Below, one piece after another: positions 14,042 through 19,144 of a stretch of DNA of 19,144 nucleotides; within the stretch, counting starts at the first letter, position 1, and every line of letters begins with the position of its first letter. The stretch is from contig CAKVDW010000025.1 of the NCBI GenBank assembly GCA_934728065.1, positions 1-19,144 of the forward strand, written 5' to 3'. Both the position numbers and the translations under genes were made by a program. Source of the DNA: an uncultured Campylobacter sp. (lineage in GTDB: Bacteria > Campylobacterota > Campylobacteria > Campylobacterales > Campylobacteraceae). The notes beneath the pieces were generated by a model. That model saw nothing but the letters and a program-made list of their open reading frames with translations. It was not told where the DNA came from and made no database searches.

Positions 14042-14118
14042 TGGTGCGCCCGAGGGGATTCGAACCTCTGACCTTTTGAACCGCAATCAAATGCTCTATC
14101 CAGCTGAGCTACGGGCGC
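14042..14118 (-). tRNA. tRNA-Arg (anticodon GCG), CCA encoded
   Basis: Read on the minus strand, the 77 bases form a full cloverleaf. The acceptor stem is GCGCCCG/CGGGCGC. The D arm contains AGCTCAGCTGGATAGAGC. The anticodon stem TTTGA/TCAAA encloses the loop TTGCGGT, which gives anticodon GCG for CGC/CGU codons. The T arm is AGAGG-TTCGAAT-CCTCT. The 3' CCA is encoded at 14042-14044. Most bacteria read these codons with an ACG anticodon edited to inosine, so GCG is notable. yggS begins 13 bases downstream. Confidence 0.95.
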
Positions 14119-14134
14119 AAGTTTTAAAAGCACG

Positions 14135-14143
14135 ATTATAACA
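14135..14143 (-). promoter_or_regulatory. Extended -10 promoter for tRNA-Arg and yggS
   Basis: On the minus strand TGT-TATAAT is an extended -10 element whose TATAAT lies at 14140-14135. Transcription would start near 14128, 10 bases before the mature tRNA 5' end, which fits a tRNA promoter. Confidence 0.7.
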
Positions 14144-14177
14144 CAAAAAGCTTAAATTTAGCCTAAATAAAGTAAAA

Positions 14178-14450
14178 TCACATTTTTTTATTTGCCATTT
14201 TGTAAATAAAGGCAAAAACTTCAGCCACAGCCTTATACATATTTTGCGGAATTTCATCGCCTAAATCAAGCTTTGAGAGCATTTCAACCAAATCCTCATC
14301 TTCTTTTATAGGCACTCCGTGTTCTTTGGCTAAATTTATCATTTTTGTGGCTTGTTCGCCCTTGCCTGTGGCAAGAACCTTTGGAGCTGAAACCGTTTCT
14401 TTGTTGTAGCCTAAAGCCACAGCCTTTTTTATGTCTTTATTTTTTGGCAT
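14178..14450 (-). CDS. flhX: FlhX: stand-alone FlhB C-terminal-like export switch protein
   Basis: This 90-residue protein aligns by eye with the cytoplasmic C-terminal domain of FlhB/YscU just after its autocleavage site: KKAVALGYNKETVSAPKVLA, then AKEHGVPI and EDLVEMLSKLDLGDEIP, ending YKAVAEVFAFIYKM. No membrane region and no NPTH cleavage motif are present, so it corresponds to the already cleaved fragment (FlhB-CC). Family knowledge: H. pylori HP1575, named FlhX, is such a protein and can stand in for the FlhB C-terminal part; C. jejuni Cj0848c is similar. The ATG at 14450 lies 1 base after the stop of the FliK-like gene. A longer reading from 14513 would overlap that gene and add residues unlike FlhB. 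Role in this strain is inferred. Confidence 0.88.
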   Translation of the reverse strand: MPKNKDIKKAVALGYNKETVSAPKVLATGKGEQATKMINLAKEHGVPIKEDEDLVEMLSKLDLGDEIPQNMYKAVAEVFAFIYKMANKKM

Positions 14451-14451
14451 T

Positions 14452-16761
14452 TTATGCTTTCTTATCCAAGCCCATTTGAAATTCGTAATTTCTTTGCGGG
14501 CTTGGCGGGTCAAGTTTTGAGCGGATTATATCGCCAACAAAGAAATTTGAGCTTAAAAGTCCTGTTTTGCTTAAGGCTCTTTTAAGCTCGTGGGCGTTTT
14601 CATAAATCATCTTTCTAAATTCTTTATCCTCAGCCATTATGTTAATGTCAAGGTATTTATCCTGTTTTAAAGCGATGAGTATGTCAAGCTCTCCAAGCCT
14701 TGCAAAATGCAGTTTGATTTGAGCGTAAAATTTATCCTTTTTGCCCCTTTTGAAAATCACACGAGATTCATTTAAATCCTCCCAAAACAAAGGCAAATAA
14801 GTATTTATGCTGTCATTTGCCAAAGACATAAGTTGATTAAATTCAATTTGAGCTAAAAGGCGGTTAGCTTGATTTGCCACCGCCTCGTTTCCCTCGTTTT
14901 TGGCTAAATTTGAAACCTGCAAAAGGGTTGATTTAATATCATTTTTAAGTTCATTGCCAACTTCGGCTTCGTTTTTAGGCACTATTTTGCCTAAATCCTT
15001 GCTGGCTTGTTCGATTTTGTGTTCTAAATTTTTAATATCCGCAAGGTTGATTTTAGCGCTTTGTGAGTTGGCATCAAGTTGTTTTAAACTCTCGTTAATC
15101 TTTCTACCCAAAGCAGAAAGCTCTTTGTTTAAATTTTCAAGCTCTGGCATTTGAATTTTTTCATTGATGAAAACAAGATTTTTTACTTGCTGTTGCTGAG
15201 TTTGCGCTGTGTTTTGCGGTGCATTTTGCGTAAATTTTGGCTCGGCAAAAGGGTTGTTTAATCTTTCTTGTGAAATTTTACCTTCTGCTTGTGGGTTTTG
15301 ATTTGCCTGCACATTTGGCTTTTCTTGTGCAATTTTATTTGCTTCTTTTTGAAGTTGAGGATTATCCTTTGTATTTGGAGTGTTTGTTTTTGGGCTTTCT
15401 TTGGGATTTTCGTTTTTAACTGTGTTGTTTGGTTCTTCTTTTATTAGCTCATTTTCCTCAAAATTCTGCCCTTGATTTTCCTCAATGTCATTTGGCTGTG
15501 TTTTATTGCCTTCATCTTTTTGTTGCGTTTTGCTCTGCTCTTCTTTTTGGCTTGTTTTTGGATTTTCTTCTTTTATTTCTTGCTTTTCGTCTAAATCTTG
15601 GCTTTTTGGCTCATCTTCTTGCCCTTGTATGTCTTTGTCCTGTTCTAAAAGGGTTTTTTCATTTTCTTTTATAATCTTTGTTGTTTCTTGATTTTTAGCC
15701 ACTTGAGCCTCTTCTTTTTCGGTAGAATCTGGTTTTATTTCCTCTTTTAAATCTTGGGTTTTGATATTATTTTGTGGCTCTTGCTTTTGTGTGTTGTTTT
15801 GAATTTGAGCCTTTGTTTCTTGCTTTGTGGGCAATTTTTCGCCGTTAATGATGGTTTTTAGGGTTTGATTAAGGTTTTGAAAGGCTTGATTAAGTTCTTT
15901 TAAAAAGCGAATATCTTTTAAGGCTAAACTTTCTGGCTTTCTTAACTCTTGTTTAAAGCTTGGTTCAAGCTTTTGAATTTGCTTTAAAATGTTTGTGGCA
16001 AGGCTTTGAATTTTATCTTGGGCTAAATTTGGGTTTTTGCTGATATAATTTTTAAAATTTTCAAGTTTAGAGCTTAAATTTAAAAGGGTTTTAAAATTTG
16101 TATTTTTAAGCACTTCTTGGTTTTGTTGCTTTTGCTCTTTGATGATGGTTTTAAGCTCATCAAGTGAGCTTTTGGGGTCAAGGTCTTTGGTGGCTAGGCT
16201 TATGATTTGATTTGCTATGTCTGTTGAATTTAAAGACTTTATCGCGTTAAGTAGGTTGTGAAAGCTTTTGGGTAAATTATCAGGGTTTAGGGCATCTTTA
16301 AGTTTAGCCTCAAAAAAAACGCCCGAACTTTTAAAAAGCGGAGCGAAGTTGTCAGCCTTTACTTCATTAGCTGGTTTTAGAATTTGCTCTAATTTGCCTA
16401 AAATTTCGCTAAAAACATCGCTTTTTTTCATCTCGCTCATCAAAAATTTAACCTCATTGCTAAAATTTGGAGCAAAATTAAGCTTATTGCTTTGTTTGAG
16501 CAAGTTATCGTTTAAAGAGCTTTTGGAAAAAAGCTGGTCGAGGACTTTATTGACAAGATTATTAAGCTTTATGCTTACTTCATCAGCACTTTGAGGAGCT
16601 TTTAGCTCACTGCTGCTTGGCAAGATGCCTAAATTTTTCTTTAAGGCTTGAGCTAAAGACTCTTTAGAGCTTGTCTTTTCATCGCCTTTTTGCGTTTTGC
16701 TGTCGCTTTTTTCGTTTTTAAGGCTTTGGGCGACATTATTTGCAATTTGTGTGTTAATCAT
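14452..16761 (-). CDS. FliK-like flagellar hook-length control protein (probable)
   Basis: The product has 769 residues. An N-terminal helical part (1-300) is followed by a long low-complexity section (about 303-525) very rich in Gln, Glu, Asn and Lys with almost no hydrophobic residues, then a predicted coiled coil (about 535-600). The C-terminal region (about 640-769) includes YAQIKLHFARLGELDILIAL, followed by charged helices and a final GLLSSNFFVGDI. This resembles the FliK C-terminal domain (Flg_hook), whose LGxVxI-type strands touch FlhB during the switch from hook to filament export. The stop is 1 base from flhX, which encodes a FlhB C-terminal homologue, and this supports the call. The start overlaps the MFS gene by 8 bases. 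It is larger than usual FliK (about 400-600 residues), and a canonical fliK probably lies elsewhere, so this may be a paralogue. C. jejuni Cj0849c is the positional match from memory. Confidence 0.65.
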   Translation of the reverse strand: MINTQIANNVAQSLKNEKSDSKTQKGDEKTSSKESLAQALKKNLGILPSSSELKAPQSADEVSIKLNNLVNKVLDQLFSKSSLNDNLLKQSNKLNFAPNFSNEVKFLMSEMKKSDVFSEILGKLEQILKPANEVKADNFAPLFKSSGVFFEAKLKDALNPDNLPKSFHNLLNAIKSLNSTDIANQIISLATKDLDPKSSLDELKTIIKEQKQQNQEVLKNTNFKTLLNLSSKLENFKNYISKNPNLAQDKIQSLATNILKQIQKLEPSFKQELRKPESLALKDIRFLKELNQAFQNLNQTLKTIINGEKLPTKQETKAQIQNNTQKQEPQNNIKTQDLKEEIKPDSTEKEEAQVAKNQETTKIIKENEKTLLEQDKDIQGQEDEPKSQDLDEKQEIKEENPKTSQKEEQSKTQQKDEGNKTQPNDIEENQGQNFEENELIKEEPNNTVKNENPKESPKTNTPNTKDNPQLQKEANKIAQEKPNVQANQNPQAEGKISQERLNNPFAEPKFTQNAPQNTAQTQQQQVKNLVFINEKIQMPELENLNKELSALGRKINESLKQLDANSQSAKINLADIKNLEHKIEQASKDLGKIVPKNEAEVGNELKNDIKSTLLQVSNLAKNEGNEAVANQANRLLAQIEFNQLMSLANDSINTYLPLFWEDLNESRVIFKRGKKDKFYAQIKLHFARLGELDILIALKQDKYLDINIMAEDKEFRKMIYENAHELKRALSKTGLLSSNFFVGDIIRSKLDPPSPQRNYEFQMGLDKKA

Positions 16762-17944
16762 CGTTTAAAACCACGCTTTTAAGATTTCTTTGATACTTGC
16801 CTTTCTTTTTGTTTGGTTTGTTTATGGCAAAAAGTATTAAAAAAGATAAGCTTAACAAATAAAACCAAACAAAACCTTTAAAGCTGAAATATTCCATAAG
16901 CGCACCAAGTGCTAAAGGGGCGATTAAAGAGCCTAAAGAGTAAAAAAACAAGACTGCACGCCCAAGTTCCACGCGTTTGCTTTTGTCCTCAAGCATATCA
17001 TTTGCCCTTGCAAGCGCTAAACTGTAAAGACAAAAAATCCCCATACCCAAAAACAAAGATAAGAGGTATTGCCACAAGAGTGTAGGCTCAAAAAACACAT
17101 ACAAAAGCATAGATAAGAATGCAAAAGATGAAGAGAGTATAATAGCAAATTTCCTCCCTAAGGCATCAGAAATAATGCCTATAACACTTTGAGCAAAAAA
17201 ACCGCCCATAATGCCAAAAAAGATAAAATAAGAAACAGCCTTTGCATCATAGCCTTGAAGCAAAACAAACAAAGAAGCCATTGAGAAAAAGCCATTCATC
17301 AACATACCGCCCACAAAGCTAGTAAGCAAAGCAAGGGGAGCGATATTAAAAATTTTAGGCAAGGAAATAGGGCTTTTTTCAGGGAGTGCTGGCTCTTTTA
17401 TGCGGATAAGATTGAGCGGGATTGATGAAAACATTATGGAACAAGCTGAGATTATAAAAAGCGTAGAGCTTTGCAAATTTAAAGAAATGAACAAAATTCC
17501 AAGCCCAAAAGAAAGATAAAAAACAATCTCATAAAAGCTTAAAACCCTTGAACGAACGGCATTTTTTGCCTTTTCATTCAGCCAAGATTCTATAATGATT
17601 AAAATCCCATAATAACAAAAACCCATAACCAAACGCAAAAAAGTCCAAAGATAAAGGTTTTCGCTAAGATTATGGATAATAATACAAATAGAAAAACCAG
17701 CAGAAAACAAGCCAAAAGCCCTTATATGTCCTATTTTTGCGATGATTTGGTGTGAGGTTATGGTGCTTAACATTGCACCGATAAAAAAGCAAGAGCCTAT
17801 AAGACCTATAAAGGTTTCACTGACATTCATTTGCTTTAAAATAACACCAACAGAACTCACTATAAGGGCATTGCCTATAAAAACAAAGCTCATACCAACA
17901 AAAAGTGCAGTCATTGATTTAATGATTCTTTTTGAACTTATCAT
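16754..17944 (-). CDS. MFS transporter (YcaD-like)
   Basis: The 396-residue protein has twelve hydrophobic segments in the 6+6 layout of the major facilitator superfamily. Short basic loops include SDALGRKFAI, the loop 8-9 version of the MFS motif. The C-terminal half (YSLALARANDMLEDKSKRVELGRAVLFFYSLGS, here given in two parts by position 307-340) resembles the YcaD group of E. coli, for which no substrate is known. The gene overlaps the upstream membrane-protein gene by 26 bases and the FliK-like gene by 8, so all are cotranscribed. No strong ribosome binding site is seen, in line with translational coupling. The substrate is not predictable. Confidence 0.87.
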   Translation of the reverse strand: MISSKRIIKSMTALFVGMSFVFIGNALIVSSVGVILKQMNVSETFIGLIGSCFFIGAMLSTITSHQIIAKIGHIRAFGLFSAGFSICIIIHNLSENLYLWTFLRLVMGFCYYGILIIIESWLNEKAKNAVRSRVLSFYEIVFYLSFGLGILFISLNLQSSTLFIISACSIMFSSIPLNLIRIKEPALPEKSPISLPKIFNIAPLALLTSFVGGMLMNGFFSMASLFVLLQGYDAKAVSYFIFFGIMGGFFAQSVIGIISDALGRKFAIILSSSFAFLSMLLYVFFEPTLLWQYLLSLFLGMGIFCLYSLALARANDMLEDKSKRVELGRAVLFFYSLGSLIAPLALGALMEYFSFKGFVWFYLLSLSFLILFAINKPNKKKGKYQRNLKSVVLNDD

Positions 17945-18434
17945 CTTTTCTCTCTTTTAAATTCACAAAAAACATAAAAACAAAGAGGGCTAAAACAAGG
18001 CTTGAAATTCCAAACAAAAAGGCAAAAATATCAAGCAAGCCGTGTCTTTGCAAGGCTAAAAAGCCTAGTGCTAAAAAAACATAAGCACCAAGTTTTGCTA
18101 AGCTAAAAAATACCCCAAAATTCTTTAAAGCTAGCTTAAAACTTGGTTTAAAATCATCATTTATAAGTCTAAATTTTGAATTTTTTAAAGCCCTTGCTTT
18201 TTTTAGGGTTATAAATAATGGTTTCTTTTCAAATTTATATTTTTCAGCTTTTTTTAAGATATTTTTTTGATAGGATAAAAAGGACAAAATAATAATACAA
18301 AGTCCTATAAAAAAGGCAAATTCATAGCTTAAGAAAAAAGCTAAATCAAGGGTATTTTTAGCAAAATTTAAGATAAGATAAACACAGATATTAACTAAAA
18401 TAATGATAAAACAAAAAGATTTTTTTCTTTGCAT
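17919..18434 (-). CDS. Integral membrane protein of unknown function
   Basis: The 171-residue protein has four hydrophobic segments (about 5-23, 33-53, 106-126 and 136-160). A basic loop of about 50 residues between segments two and three probably lies in the cytoplasm. The C-terminus (LKERKDDKFKKNH) is strongly charged. I recognise no family. The gene overlaps the MFS gene start by 26 bases, an unusually long overlap, and opens the four-gene run that ends with flhX. AAGGG lies some 14 bases before the ATG, a rather long spacing. The position suggests the Cj0851c-type gene of C. jejuni. Confidence 0.75.
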   Translation of the reverse strand: MQRKKSFCFIIILVNICVYLILNFAKNTLDLAFFLSYEFAFFIGLCIIILSFLSYQKNILKKAEKYKFEKKPLFITLKKARALKNSKFRLINDDFKPSFKLALKNFGVFFSLAKLGAYVFLALGFLALQRHGLLDIFAFLFGISSLVLALFVFMFFVNLKERKDDKFKKNH

Positions 18435-18476
18435 AAAGACGGTTAAACCCTTGTTTTTAAGTCAATGAAAGCACAA

Positions 18477-18507
18477 AACACCGCGTTTTTAAAGCAAACG
18501 AGGTGTT
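18477..18507 (-). terminator. Terminator hairpin after the YtxH-like gene
   Basis: Eleven base pairs, AACACC and CGTTT (with one G/A mismatch between them) pairing with AAACG and GGTGTT, close a 7-base loop. On the minus strand it begins 12 bases after the stop at 18520 and is followed by TTTTGTGC. It separates the YtxH-like gene from the downstream operon. Confidence 0.75.
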
Positions 18508-18519
18508 GTTTGATAATCA

Positions 18520-18894
18520 TCACTTAGCCCTTGTTATTCTTGGCTTTGTAGCTGGCTTTGTGTTGCTGGTTGTTTTAGCTTTGCTTTGACTTTGTTGAGT
18601 CGTGCTTTTGCTGGTCTTTGGCTTTGAGGGCGTAGGAGCTTTTTGACTAGGCTCATTTGTTGTGCTTTCCTTGAATTTGTCAAAAAATTCCTTTGTGCTG
18701 TTTTTGATTTTAGGGATTAGCTCTTCAAATTTATCTTTAATATTATTAAAGGTTTTTTGAGAAAAGTCTTTTCCTTTTTGTAAGTTATCCTGAAAATCAG
18801 GTGAATTTACAAATTTTTTCACTTCCTCTCTTTTGGTGTAAAGCAAGGTTAAAGCAGCACCTACTGCTAATCCTGTTAGAAATGGTAATGACAT
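18520..18894 (-). CDS. YtxH-like membrane-anchored protein with basic low-complexity tail
   Basis: The 124-residue protein has one short N-terminal hydrophobic segment (3-19, GLAVGAALTLLY) with small residues, followed by a charged amphipathic helical part (about 22-78) and a Ser/Thr/Lys/Pro/Gln-rich tail ending PRITRAK. The layout is that of YtxH-domain proteins, which have a glycine-rich anchor and a helical stalk and whose function is poorly known. The tail, with its many Lys and repeats of SKxxT type, resembles natively unfolded nucleic-acid- or surface-binding tails, but this is only an impression. The ATG has AAGGAG at 6 bases upstream on the minus strand. It lies alone between its terminator and the non-coding right edge. 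Confidence 0.7.
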   Translation of the reverse strand: MSLPFLTGLAVGAALTLLYTKREEVKKFVNSPDFQDNLQKGKDFSQKTFNNIKDKFEELIPKIKNSTKEFFDKFKESTTNEPSQKAPTPSKPKTSKSTTQQSQSKAKTTSNTKPATKPRITRAK

Positions 18895-18996
18895 TGTCGC
18901 TCCTTTTTTGCAAATATTAAAAGCTTTAATACGCTTAACGCCCTTTTTATCGGCAAATTTTCAATATTTGGTATGTATTTTAGAAAAAAAAGCTTT

Positions 18997-19043
18997 AATT
19001 TTTACTTAAAAATTAACCCAAAAATATATTTTAAGTAAAAATT
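18997..19043. repeat. Perfect 15-base AT-rich inverted repeat
   Basis: 18997-19011 (AATTTTTACTTAAAA) is the exact reverse complement of 19029-19043, with 17 bases between. It lies in the gap upstream of the YtxH-like gene. It could be a bidirectional terminator (T/A runs on both sides) or a regulator-binding site. Confidence 0.7.
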
Positions 19044-19091
19044 TTTTAACAAAATTTATTCTTGTTTAAGCAACAATTTACTTATTTTTTG

Positions 19092-19097
19092 TAAAAT
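19092..19097 (+). promoter_or_regulatory. Possible -10 box next to the 19-G tract
   Basis: TAAAAT follows a T run and lies 3 bases before the long G tract, so the predicted start of transcription falls inside the G run. It would drive a gene to the right of the window. Confidence 0.35.
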
Positions 19098-19099
19098 AC

Positions 19100-19118
19100 G
19101 GGGGGGGGGGGGGGGGGG
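19100..19118 (+). repeat. 19-G homopolymer
   Basis: Nineteen consecutive G, the longest tract in the window, are followed by a 13-A run (19126-19138). Neither strand has a convincing coding frame across it, so it is probably in a promoter or leader region. A sequencing or assembly error in the exact length is likely. Confidence 0.85.
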
Positions 19119-19144
19119 AAAAATTAAAAAAAAAAAAATAATTT

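Noticed and set aside
14029..14133. N-terminal extension of yggS (MLLKLAPVAQLDRAFD...)
   Set aside because: This part is the translated tRNA-Arg gene and its promoter. The VAQLDRAFDCGSKG-type peptide is a well-known artefact of tRNA translation. The ATG at 14028 restores the normal family length.
14451..14513. Longer start for FlhX at 14513
   Set aside because: It would overlap the FliK-like gene by 60 bases and add residues with no resemblance to FlhB. The ATG at 14450 directly follows the upstream stop.
14900..16594. Open frames on the + strand opposite the FliK-like gene
   Set aside because: They are antisense shadows caused by the biased codons of the Lys/Glu/Gln-rich region. They have low-complexity Leu/Phe/Ser products and no ribosome binding sites.

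Overview
The window looks like chromosome from a Campylobacter species (Campylobacterota). It is AT-rich with AAGGA-type ribosome binding sites, TATAAT-like -10 boxes without clear -35 boxes, tightly packed operons, and long G/C homopolymers of the kind that cause phase variation in this genus. The gene order ispH-rpsA-(membrane-anchored protein)-serA-response regulator-sensor kinase, and the block M48 peptidase-prmC-membrane protein-flaC, match from memory the Cj0894c-Cj0889c and Cj0723c-Cj0720c blocks of C. jejuni. The species is not determined.

Left half (1-9536, all +): the 3' end of ispH; rpsA with its own promoter; a small membrane-anchored protein; serA; an OmpR-type response regulator with its sensor kinase; an M48 (Ste24-like) membrane peptidase; prmC; a small membrane protein; and flaC, a short secreted flagellin. 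Most junctions overlap by 4-7 bases, so these are two or three ordinary operons.

Middle (9537-13401): an accessory cassette. A single + strand TonB-dependent outer-membrane receptor lies between two non-coding arrays of short hairpin repeats. The gene carries an in-frame 11-G tract near its start, and I checked by reading that either neighbouring frame stops within about 12 codons. A separate 15-C tract lies just upstream of its promoter. The hairpins form a REP-like family: outer stem ATACT/AGTAT or a variant, tandem GA/GA mismatches, and an inner stem whose sequence and length vary while pairing is kept. They often occur as inverted pairs with a 31-36 base spacer. One 70-base segment is present as a perfect inverted repeat on both sides of the receptor. 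Degenerate copies of the gene's last 20 bases run on past its stop codon.

Right half (13402-18894, all -): yggS (PLP-binding protein) directly downstream of a tRNA-Arg (anticodon GCG), then an operon read leftwards from 18894: a YtxH-like anchored protein, a hairpin terminator, a small membrane protein, an MFS transporter, a long FliK-like protein with a low-complexity middle, and FlhX, a stand-alone copy of the cleaved C-terminal domain of FlhB. FliK and FlhB are partners in the flagellar export substrate switch, so this pair is functionally suggestive.

Right edge (18895-19144): non-coding, with a perfect 15-base AT-rich inverted repeat, a possible + strand -10 box and an unusually long 19-G tract. 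The most unusual material is the receptor cassette with its two homopolymer tracts and flanking hairpin arrays. The next is the FliK-like/FlhX pair.
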